NCBI GenBank assembly: GCA_029821515.1
Contig: JALGTD010000015.1
Span: 1-12,915 of the forward strand
Reading direction: 5' to 3'
Source of the DNA: Candidatus Zipacnadia bacterium
GTDB taxonomy: Bacteria > Armatimonadota > Zipacnadia > Zipacnadales > Zipacnadaceae
Length of the DNA: 12,915 nt
A program made the translations under genes and the position numbers. The stretch's first letter is position 1. Every line of letters starts with the position of its first letter. The notes beneath the pieces are model-generated. The model searched no databases. It was not told the DNA's origin and was given only the letters and a program-made list of their open reading frames with translations. This document shows positions 1 through 5,505 of the stretch, one piece after another.

Positions 1-272
1 CCAACCAGTGCATCTTTATGCGGAACGACTGACTCACCGAAGTTACGGCGTAGCTCCAGCTCGGGGCTGACGACAAACTTCATATCATAGTGGGTTGGAT
101 CACTGCTCTGCCCTTTAGCCCAAGCACCATCCGCCGCAACCACACTCTCCAGCCACCCGCCGCTTGGGTAGAAGTCCTCCACCGTAGCCGACTGCCCCCA
201 AGCGCCACTCAACGGCAGGCTGAGCGCCAGCAAACCGCAAAGCACCAGTTGTATCAGCCCGTATTTTCGCAT
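1..272 (-). CDS. Secreted protein of unknown function, N-terminal part (runs off the left edge)
   Basis: The reverse strand is open from an ATG at 272-270 to the window edge, giving 90 codons. The first 28 residues look like a Sec signal peptide: basic MRKYG, a hydrophobic stretch (LIQLVLCGLLALSLPL), then small residues SGAWGQS with likely cleavage near Ala-Trp-Gly or Gly-Gln-Ser. The visible mature part contains VEDFYPSGGWLE and a DMKFVVSPELELRRNFGE segment that could be a beta strand, so an envelope or outer-membrane role is possible, but I do not recognise the family. An in-frame GTG at 296-294 would add eight residues (MVSKKLFA). Neither start has a good ribosome binding site. The gene is divergent from the nifU-like gene. 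Forward-strand reading frames over this region have no start signal and look like shadows. Confidence 0.6.
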   Translation of the reverse strand, partial: MRKYGLIQLVLCGLLALSLPLSGAWGQSATVEDFYPSGGWLESVVAADGAWAKGQSSDPTHYDMKFVVSPELELRRNFGESVVPHKDALV

Positions 273-306
273 AGCAAACAGCTTTTTGCTGACCACGACC
301 GGATTC

Positions 307-335
307 TCTATAAGAACCTACATTACTATAGACAA
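307..335 (-). promoter_or_regulatory. Possible proximal sigma-70 promoter for the leftward secreted-protein gene
   Basis: On the reverse strand TTGTCT (335-330) and TATAGA (312-307) are separated by 17 bp. Initiation would fall near position 300, leaving about 28 nt before the ATG at 272, which argues against the GTG start at 296. The -35 matches four of six consensus positions, so this is moderate to weak evidence. Confidence 0.3.
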
Positions 336-471
336 CTTACCCCACCATAATGTTTCATCTGAGCTGACATTTAATCCAGCCCAAGCCCACCAATATTCTC
401 CAGACTACCCCGAGCCCCAGCGCAGGTCGCGCGCAATAGCGAATAACTGCGCACTATTCAGGTAATTTCTT

Positions 472-499
472 ATTGTAGCACGTAATAGGATAATGTCAA
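472..499 (-). promoter_or_regulatory. Likely distal sigma-70 promoter directed leftward
   Basis: On the reverse strand a perfect -35 TTGACA (499-494) is followed after 16 bp by TACAAT (477-472), five of six matches to the -10 consensus. Transcription would start near 465 and give the leftward secreted-protein gene an untranslated leader of about 190 nt. It matches the consensus better than the proximal candidate at 307-335. Confidence 0.5.
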
Positions 500-575
500 G
501 CCTTTGGCAACCACAGTTTCTGTTGCAATAGACATCAGATCAATTCCTCTCTTTCCCTTCATCGGCACCAAACGA

Positions 576-589
576 AGTGGCCAGCCACT
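576..589. promoter_or_regulatory. Perfect 14-bp palindrome upstream of the nifU-like promoter
   Basis: AGTGGC and GCCACT form a perfect 6-bp inverted repeat around a central CA. Its centre lies 28 bp upstream of the centre of the larger palindrome at 601-620, which also has a central CA. It could be a secondary binding site for a dimeric regulator. A repeat this short can occur by chance. Confidence 0.3.
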
Positions 590-600
590 GTCACCCCAAT

Positions 601-620
601 ACTGGTTGACATCAACCAGT
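601..620. promoter_or_regulatory. Perfect 20-bp palindrome over the -35 box: candidate operator
   Basis: ACTGGTTGA (601-609) and TCAACCAGT (612-620) are exact inverted repeats around a central CA. The -35 hexamer TTGACA (606-611) sits within the palindrome, so a dimeric regulator bound here would block RNA polymerase. The match is perfect over nine base pairs per arm and lies on a consensus promoter, which makes chance unlikely. The regulator is not identified, and no transcription factor gene lies in the window. Confidence 0.6.
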
Positions 621-634
621 TGCCTACCTATAAT
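606..634 (+). promoter_or_regulatory. Perfect consensus sigma-70 promoter for nifU-like - fsa
   Basis: TTGACA (606-611) and TATAAT (629-634) are separated by exactly 17 bp. Initiation is expected near 641. That is only about five bases before the upstream ATG at 646, which favours translation from the internal ATG at 682. The -35 is embedded in the palindrome at 601-620. Confidence 0.85.
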
Positions 635-681
635 GAGACAGTATTATGCTAACACATAATGATGAAAGTGTGGGTGAATTG

Positions 682-912
682 ATGGTTACCAAGGAGCAAG
701 TAGATAAGGTATTACAGCAAGTGCGAGTTAATTTGCAAGCCCATGGCGGAGATGTAGAACTGGTAGAGGTCAGCGAAGAGGGAGTGGTCAGCGTCCGCCT
801 GCAGGGCGCTTGCCGGGGCTGCCCCATAGCCCAGCAAACCCTCAAGATGGGCATCGAAGCTGCACTTAAGGAAGAACTACCCGAAGTGCAATCGGTCCAG
901 GCCATTGGCTAA
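682..912 (+). CDS. NifU C-terminal-domain Fe-S cluster scaffold protein
   Basis: This 76-residue protein is a stand-alone NifU C-terminal (Nfu) domain. Such proteins carry a [4Fe-4S] cluster between subunits and pass it to cytosolic apo-enzymes. The family signature is clear: QAHGGDVELVEV at residues 19-30, then GACRGCP with the two cluster cysteines C44 and C47, then the TLKMGIE helix. It lacks the N-terminal IscU-like domain of full NifU. I chose ATG 682 because GGGTGA stands five bases upstream and the product then begins as family members usually do. An in-frame ATG at 646 would add twelve residues but lies almost at the predicted transcription start with no ribosome binding site. A 36-nt gap leads to the aldolase gene, probably in the same operon. 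Confidence 0.88.
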   Translation: MVTKEQVDKVLQQVRVNLQAHGGDVELVEVSEEGVVSVRLQGACRGCPIAQQTLKMGIEAALKEELPEVQSVQAIG

Positions 913-948
913 TCTTTCAGTCTATCCTCTGCATAGGAGGCACCCAGC

Positions 949-1608
949 GTGAAGATCTTTCTGGATACAGCTAACTTTGAGGACATTCGCACAGCCAATG
1001 ACTGGGGCGTGATTGATGGCGTAACCACCAATCCAACCCTGGCTGGACGCGAAGGCCGACCGTTCCGGGAGATAGTCGAAGAGATTTGCGATGTAATGGG
1101 CGAGCGTCCCGTCAGTGCCGAGGTGGTTGCCACCGACATCGAAGGTATGCTTAAGGAAGCACGCGAGGTTTCCTCATGGGCCAGCAATGTCGTTGTCAAG
1201 ATTCCCCTCATTCCCACCGGCATCCAGGCAATCACCATCCTCTACCAGGAAGGCATTAAGGTCAACTGCACTCTGTGCTTCTCACCGGCCCAGGCCCTGT
1301 TTGCTGCCAAGGCTGGCGCTACCTATGTTTCTCCCTTTATTGGACGCCTGGACGATATCGGCCATGACGGGATGGAGTTAGTAGCCCAAATTAGGCAAAT
1401 CCTGGATAACTACGACAACCTGGATACTCAGATAATCACCTCCAGTGTCCGCCATACTCGCCACATCGTGCGCGCGGCGCTGCTTGGCTCAGACGTGGCC
1501 ACTGTCCCCTTTAAGGTACTAGAAAAAGCCTTCCACCATGCATTAACAGATGTAGGGCTCCAGCGTTTCCTCAATGACTGGGAGGAGGCCGGCTTGAGTA
1601 TATTCTGA
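949..1608 (+). CDS. Transaldolase / fructose-6-phosphate aldolase family protein
   Basis: This 219-residue enzyme belongs to the small class I aldolase group that includes fructose-6-phosphate aldolase (Fsa) and short transaldolases (TalC/MipB). It folds as a TIM barrel in the cytosol, working in the non-oxidative pentose phosphate pathway or on dihydroxyacetone and fructose-6-phosphate. Visible motifs are MKIFLDTAN at the start with D6, GVTTNPT at residues 24-30, and VVVKIPLIPTG, whose K84 is the Schiff-base lysine. NCTLCFSPAQA and YVSPFIGRLDD follow. The length matches the family exactly. Translation starts at GTG 949, with AGGAGG (935-940) eight bases upstream. Sequence alone does not separate the aldolase from the transaldolase activity. 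RpiB, another pentose phosphate enzyme, is encoded further right. Confidence 0.92.
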   Translation: MKIFLDTANFEDIRTANDWGVIDGVTTNPTLAGREGRPFREIVEEICDVMGERPVSAEVVATDIEGMLKEAREVSSWASNVVVKIPLIPTGIQAITILYQEGIKVNCTLCFSPAQALFAAKAGATYVSPFIGRLDDIGHDGMELVAQIRQILDNYDNLDTQIITSSVRHTRHIVRAALLGSDVATVPFKVLEKAFHHALTDVGLQRFLNDWEEAGLSIF

Positions 1609-1737
1609 GCACGTCAGCGAGTAGGTAGGTAGAGGCACAAGGTGCATTTCTTAGTAAACTTTGTACCACAATAAAGCTTAAAACTAGCAGAAGTTGGAAG
1701 ATCCACCACCAAATTAGCCCTTAGGAGGGGAATCTAG

Positions 1738-2607
1738 ATGAATCGTCTGATGACCGTAGTAACCGTCGTAGTGCTGTTGCTAGCCAGCAGTGTCGCCTTC
1801 GCCCAGTACACCACCACGGTGCTGGCCGAGGGTATAGCGCTGGTGCCCGCGCGCCAGATGGGTATGGGCGGCGTAGGAGTCGCGGCTGCTGATGATGCTG
1901 GCGCGATCAACTATAACCCAGCCAACCTGGCCTCACTGGACATTGCGCCACCGGCAAGCGGGTATGATCCGTACGCCAAGCCCTGGAACTGGCAGATAGC
2001 TGGCACTGCCGAAGTCAGTGGCGACCTGGACTTCTGGGGTGCCCACCTGGCCGGCACCAACCCCCAGAGCAATTGGGGTATAGGCGCTTCGTATCAGTCA
2101 ATATCACCATCCGGCAGCTACGACTGGTGGCTCGTTGGCGTCGGGGCTCGGTTGGGCGGCTCCAACTGGCAGTGGGGAATCTCCGTGATGGATGCTGACC
2201 TGTACGGTGGGGATACCACCTTCAACGTGGGCCTACTGTACGCCCAGCAGTTGCCCGGCGGCCCGCCGCTGCGCATCGGCCTAACCGCCGAAGACGTCAG
2301 TGATGAGTTCAATGTGGGGCCGTTCTTCAATATCGGTGTCGCCTACCCTCTGATGGTCTCAGGCAACCAGCAACTGTTACTGGCTGCTGACTTGCTGGAC
2401 GCCACCGACCAGCTCGACAGCATCATCAATGTAGGCGTGGAGTTCCAGCCCTGTGCCAACTGGTCCATACGGGGCGGGCTGATCGACACTGACAATACCA
2501 CCGCCGGCCTCGGCTACGATAGCGGTTCCTGGCAAGTGGACGTGGCCTGGCAAGAACAGCCCGGCGACGATGAGATAGTGGCCACCTGCTCCTACGTGCT
2601 CAAATAG
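1738..2607 (+). CDS. PorV/PorQ-like outer-membrane beta-barrel protein
   Basis: This 289-residue exported protein has a signal peptide with a hydrophobic core (residues 5-19) and an AFA cleavage site around residue 22. The mature N-terminus carries ARQMGMGGVGVAAADD followed by NYNPANLA (residues 38-64), the signature of the PorV/PorQ/UPF0164 group of small outer-membrane barrels related to FadL. The rest alternates Gly, aromatic and hydrophobic residues as expected for amphipathic strands, for example WGIGASYQS, WWLVGVGARL and WQWGISVMDADL. Some relatives act in type IX secretion or as channels, but no other secretion gene is present here, so the role is open. ATG 1738 follows AGGAGG (1723-1728) by nine bases. 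I find no convincing promoter in the 129-nt gap before it, so read-through from the aldolase gene is possible. Confidence 0.75.
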   Translation: MNRLMTVVTVVVLLLASSVAFAQYTTTVLAEGIALVPARQMGMGGVGVAAADDAGAINYNPANLASLDIAPPASGYDPYAKPWNWQIAGTAEVSGDLDFWGAHLAGTNPQSNWGIGASYQSISPSGSYDWWLVGVGARLGGSNWQWGISVMDADLYGGDTTFNVGLLYAQQLPGGPPLRIGLTAEDVSDEFNVGPFFNIGVAYPLMVSGNQQLLLAADLLDATDQLDSIINVGVEFQPCANWSIRGGLIDTDNTTAGLGYDSGSWQVDVAWQEQPGDDEIVATCSYVLK

Positions 2608-2631
2608 CAGGGCCGTCGCATAATTACAGCG

Positions 2632-2682
2632 AGCAGGCTACCCCGCAAGCTCGGTGCTGTATCACCGCCTGGGTAGCCTGCT
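2632..2682 (+). terminator. Large nested hairpin after the barrel gene, terminator-like but without a T-run
   Basis: AGCAGGCTACCC (2632-2643) pairs perfectly over 12 bp with GGGTAGCCTGCT (2671-2682). Inside, CGGTG (2652-2656) pairs with CACCG (2663-2667) around a 6-nt loop. It begins 25 nt after the barrel stop codon. The following bases (ATATTCCG) are only weakly T-rich, so intrinsic termination is uncertain. It may instead stabilise the mRNA 3' end or be a structured RNA or protein-binding site. Confidence 0.5.
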
Positions 2683-2840
2683 ATATTCCGATGCATAGCC
2701 AAGCGAGGCTTGGTTGCACCGGCTCTGTGGCCAGGTTGTGTTCCCCAATGCCATAGTATTCCCTCGCCCCAGGAGCATAACCGGTCTCCACCAATGGTTG
2801 TATCTATTGCTGCCCCGTGCTGGTGACAACACTTCACAAC

Positions 2841-2869
2841 TTGACTTGACAGAGCGTAACGACTATACT
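2841..2869 (+). promoter_or_regulatory. Strong sigma-70 promoter for the Gly/Pro/Met-rich secreted protein
   Basis: TTGACT (2841-2846) and TATACT (2864-2869) each match five of six consensus positions, with a 17-bp spacer. A second overlapping -35, TTGACA, begins five bases later (2846-2851) but has no good -10. Initiation is expected near 2876, giving a leader of about 47 nt to the ATG at 2923. Confidence 0.7.
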
Positions 2870-2922
2870 ACTCATAATGGGTATAGCTATCTCAAGCCTA
2901 TCGGTAGCGAGGGAAGACAGCT

Positions 2923-4293
2923 ATGAACGATAGAAGACATGCAATTATCATCCTGTGTGGCATCGCCATCGTCGGCATCCTTACGCTTACCATTACCACT
3001 CATCCCTTTGCCCAAGCTCCGCAGACGCCAGGTCTCGGAGGCGCTTCGCCGGGTGCTCCGGGAGGCGCTCCGGGGGGCGCTCCTTCCATGCCTGCTGGCG
3101 GGCCACGCATGCCGATGGCTGGTGTTCCTGGAAGCATGCCCGGCATGCCCGGTATGATGGGTGGTGGAGGCGGGGTGGGCGGCGCCGGTAACCTGCGCTG
3201 GGAAGAGTATAAGATGCCCGAAGAGAAGACGATGGGCTACCCTGAGTGGCTGCACAGGGAGGGGCAGCGCCCCGTGGCAATACCGAAATGGTTCCTGCGC
3301 GAGGAGGATGGACAGCCCAAAAAATACACCGATGCCCAATGGTATCAGCTCTATAGTCTCTACAGCGGCGTAGTCGAAAAAGCAGAAAGAGGCGCACCCG
3401 GCGGCAACCTTATCAGGGAGGTTCAGAAGCAGCTCATAGTGGAGAAGAAAGAAGCCAAGTTGCCCCAGCCCATCTACGAAGCAGGTCTGGACCACTTCTA
3501 TTTTCAGGTTACCTATCCCACCTACAACATCGGGCAGGTCACTGAAGACGGCGTCACCATTTCGTTGGATACTCTAATGCACGTCAGCGATTCGCTGCAG
3601 CGCAGCTACGGCGAATTTGTTCGCAATAAACTCGCACCCTACAGCAATCCCGGCGCAAATCGCTCTGACTTCTACGTCATCACTTACCAGCGCGGCTACT
3701 GGCGTCCCTACCACTTCCGGTTGCTGCCCGAAACTATCAGCGAACTAAATCGGCTCTGGGCCGGCAATACCATCAAAATGGAACTGCTCGACTCAACTGG
3801 TGCAACAATCGCCTCCCAGACTCAGTCCGCCGGTCATAGTGCCGAAACTATGAACGAAATCGCCTACCCGCCGGAGATTGATCTCAATCCCGGCTATGAA
3901 TACCTCACCGAGGCCCAGCGTATTGACTTCGCCGGCAACAAGCTCCAGATTCACAACATTCACGGCTGGCGCTACAGCTTCAGCTTTACCCTTGACCTCC
4001 AGCAGCTCGGTCTGCTACACAAAGTCCGTGTCCAGTTGCTTGACACTAACGGCAAGGTGCGCTCTGAGAGTACCATAGTTGGCACCGCCAAAGCTCCTTA
4101 CAGCGGTGTGTGGGGCGGAGCGGGAGTCGCTGCCCCTGCTGCCGGATTCAGTCCGGAGACTGGCCCGGGATCACCGGGAGTTGGTTCACCCAGACCATTG
4201 GGAGCCGGACCGCCCGGGCCACCGAGCGGACCACGCGGAATGACTAGCATGCCGTCACGGACCAGCAGCACGGTTGGCTCACAATTGCGTTAG
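2923..4293 (+). CDS. Exported Gly/Pro/Met-rich protein of unknown function
   Basis: I do not recognise this 456-residue protein. It begins with a signal peptide or anchor (hydrophobic residues 7-25, FAQA near 29-32). Residues 33-88 form a low-complexity region of GAPGGAP repeats, Met-Pro steps such as SMPGMPGMM, and a glycine run. A folded domain follows at about 90-389, rich in aromatic and charged residues (GYPEWLHREGQ, YQRGYWRPYHFRLLPE, IHGWRYSFSFTLDLQQ), probably mixed alpha/beta with beta structure towards its end. The C-terminal 67 residues are again Gly/Pro/Ser-rich and probably disordered. The low-complexity arms resemble collagen-like or proline-rich surface linkers but lack strict Gly-X-Y periodicity. 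ATG 2923 follows GAGGGA (2909-2914) by eight bases, and the gene has its own promoter. Location is probably periplasm or cell surface. Confidence 0.7.
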   Translation: MNDRRHAIIILCGIAIVGILTLTITTHPFAQAPQTPGLGGASPGAPGGAPGGAPSMPAGGPRMPMAGVPGSMPGMPGMMGGGGGVGGAGNLRWEEYKMPEEKTMGYPEWLHREGQRPVAIPKWFLREEDGQPKKYTDAQWYQLYSLYSGVVEKAERGAPGGNLIREVQKQLIVEKKEAKLPQPIYEAGLDHFYFQVTYPTYNIGQVTEDGVTISLDTLMHVSDSLQRSYGEFVRNKLAPYSNPGANRSDFYVITYQRGYWRPYHFRLLPETISELNRLWAGNTIKMELLDSTGATIASQTQSAGHSAETMNEIAYPPEIDLNPGYEYLTEAQRIDFAGNKLQIHNIHGWRYSFSFTLDLQQLGLLHKVRVQLLDTNGKVRSESTIVGTAKAPYSGVWGGAGVAAPAAGFSPETGPGSPGVGSPRPLGAGPPGPPSGPRGMTSMPSRTSSTVGSQLR

Positions 4294-4492
4294 CCAAACC
4301 GGATAGCCTGGGACCCTCGGCTGAGTATTGCAGTAATTCTCCGCAGGTGGCGCAGCATTATAGACAGCTCTTCTTAGTAGTCTCCTGAGACGACCGTAGC
4401 TGGTTGCCGCTGCGGGCAGGAACTGAGCCCCGACAAGGCGAACCCAACTATCAGAGCATCAGTCGTCAACTCAACTCGCAGTATTATGGGGA
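4294..4492. other. Intergenic region of unclear content
   Basis: This 199-nt gap separates the Gly/Pro/Met-rich gene from the helical-protein gene. GTCTC-CT-GAGAC (4380-4391) is a perfect short inverted repeat. A TATAGA at 4359-4364 and a TATTAT at 4482-4487 resemble -10 boxes, but neither has a fitting -35. The second would place transcription initiation at the ATG 4493 itself. No known riboswitch pattern is evident. Confidence 0.4.
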
Positions 4493-5287
4493 ATGTGGTT
4501 TAAGCCAATGGACTTAGCTATATTGAGTAAATACGGCGGGCAGGTGGCAGCAATGATGAATGCCACTACCAGCTCAGACGTACAGCAAGCCCTGGATCAG
4601 TTGGTAGAAGACGGACAGTGGGATCTTCTGAGTCGCTTGCTGCCGACGGCATCGGAGTTGGCGGCGCGGCGGATTGTTGACCGCCTTGTAGCAGGCGGCC
4701 AGTTTGAAGTCCTGGCTTGGACAACTTGCCTGCGGCGTCAGCCCCGACACCCTGGACTGGAGGCTGACTTTGGGCGTCCGGCTCGACCGATGCTGCGCGA
4801 TTTCGAGGCTGAAGAAGACATCGAAGGTATTCCGGAACATATTATGGCCGATGCTCAAGAGATATCAGCTCACGCCGCACAGCGCCGAGAAGTGTCAATG
4901 CGCAAAGCAGCACAGATTGACCACGACCCGATCCGCGACCTGATTATCAAGCAGCTCGCCGCTCGCCTCCCCGAGTCTGGCCCAGGTGAAGCTCTGCTGA
5001 CCATTGCTAAAGCTTGTCCCTTCGCTCATACCCAGCGAGAAGCAGCTATGAAGCTGGCCAATCACGAGCAATGGATCAAGCAGCTAGCTGCCACTGGACG
5101 CACCGCCGACCTGATTGCCATCAGTAGTTCGGCCAGGCTGGACGCCGTGACCAAGAACCTGGCGCGTGTCATGGGCAAACAGTTCTCCGAATTGCAACAA
5201 AGCGGCGATCAAGCCGCCCTCAACTTCATTGGTCAGCATCATCCTGACGGAGAAGTCAAGGGCGCAGCCCGCGATGCCTTGGCTTGA
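4493..5287 (+). CDS. Alpha-helical protein of unknown function
   Basis: I do not recognise a family for these 264 residues. There is no signal peptide or membrane segment, so it is presumably cytosolic. The composition (Ala, Leu, Gln, Arg, Glu) and paired amphipathic helices, for example ELAARRIVDRLVAGGQFEVLAW near residues 53-74 and the region from about 180 to 235 (REAAMKLANHEQWIKQLAATG, ADLIAISSSARLDAVTKNLARVMG), suggest a HEAT-like or related helical repeat scaffold. An acidic, likely flexible segment (EAEEDIEGIPEH) lies near 104-115. The start is uncertain: ATG 4493 has GGGG directly before it, too close for a normal ribosome binding site, and ATG 4508 begins MDLAILSKYGG but also lacks one. 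The stop codon overlaps the next promoter. A partner role to the adjacent kinase is possible but unsupported. Confidence 0.6.
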   Translation: MWFKPMDLAILSKYGGQVAAMMNATTSSDVQQALDQLVEDGQWDLLSRLLPTASELAARRIVDRLVAGGQFEVLAWTTCLRRQPRHPGLEADFGRPARPMLRDFEAEEDIEGIPEHIMADAQEISAHAAQRREVSMRKAAQIDHDPIRDLIIKQLAARLPESGPGEALLTIAKACPFAHTQREAAMKLANHEQWIKQLAATGRTADLIAISSSARLDAVTKNLARVMGKQFSELQQSGDQAALNFIGQHHPDGEVKGAARDALA

Positions 5288-5312
5288 CATGCTCGCGGCC
5301 CTCAGCTATAAT
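5284..5312 (+). promoter_or_regulatory. Perfect consensus sigma-70 promoter for the sensor kinase
   Basis: TTGACA (5284-5289) and TATAAT (5307-5312) are separated by 17 bp. The -35 hexamer contains the TGA stop codon (5285-5287) of the helical-protein gene. Initiation near 5319 gives a leader of about 187 nt before the kinase ATG. Confidence 0.85.
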
Positions 5313-5316
5313 CAGT

Positions 5317-5505
5317 GCTGCTGCGCAGTGTGGAGATTAGCAGCTGCACCAGCAGCTATGATTCAGGCCCAGACCGTCTTCAGGCTGAGGCCTTTACGCA
5401 ATAGTTCACACTCCGCAGCCACCGGCACATTGGCTGGCAGCCAAGCATCCCGCAGGGCGTAGCAGCGGCGGTGATTGGGCAACTGTAGAGGAGGACGTAA
5501 CTGAA
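5317..5505 (+). promoter_or_regulatory. Long structured 5' leader of the kinase mRNA
   Basis: The kinase transcript begins near the left edge of this stretch. It contains a two-part hairpin, GCTGCTG (5317-5323) with CAGCAGC (5350-5356) and inside it GCAG (5325-5328) with CTGC (5344-5347), and a second hairpin TTGGCT-GGC-AGCCAA (5430-5444). The end carries the ribosome binding site AGGAGG (5489-5494). No known riboswitch is recognised. Part of the first stem may lie at or before the true 5' end. Confidence 0.35.

Larger units (their letters stand above)
273..645. other. Divergent intergenic regulatory region
   Basis: The stretch between the leftward secreted-protein gene and the rightward nifU-like gene holds no credible coding sequence. 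It contains two candidate leftward promoters, one consensus rightward promoter and two perfect palindromes (576-589 and 601-620). The pyrimidine-rich run near 540-560 and the GC-rich run near 415-435 show no feature I can name. Confidence 0.6.
2608..2922. other. Intergenic region with nested hairpin and promoter
   Basis: These 315 bases contain no convincing gene. A TTG-initiated frame from 2714 to 2926 lacks a ribosome binding site and runs through the promoter at 2841-2869. The left part holds the nested hairpin at 2632-2682 and the right part the promoter and 5' leader of the next gene. Nothing nameable is visible from 2690 to 2840. Confidence 0.6.

Noticed and set aside
90..350. Forward-strand open frame of 86 codons at the left end
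   Set aside because: It lacks a ribosome binding site, and its sequence is the complement of a reverse-strand frame with a clear signal peptide.
1609..1737. Promoter or terminator between fsa and the barrel gene
   Set aside because: Only a 4-bp stem (GCAC/GTGC) and isolated -10-like A/T runs are present, with no matching -35 and no convincing terminator.
2714..2926. TTG-started 70-codon frame between the barrel and the Gly/Pro/Met-rich protein
   Set aside because: It has no ribosome binding site and no recognisable protein character, and it runs through a good promoter.
2887..3495. Reverse-strand open frame of 202 codons opposite the Gly/Pro/Met-rich gene
   Set aside because: It arises from the GC-rich repeats. 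The forward frame has a signal peptide, ribosome binding site and promoter.
4310..4450. Possible TPP or other riboswitch before the helical-protein gene, prompted by a CGGCTGAG motif
   Set aside because: The second conserved TPP block (ACCTGAT and following) is missing, and no other riboswitch core fits.
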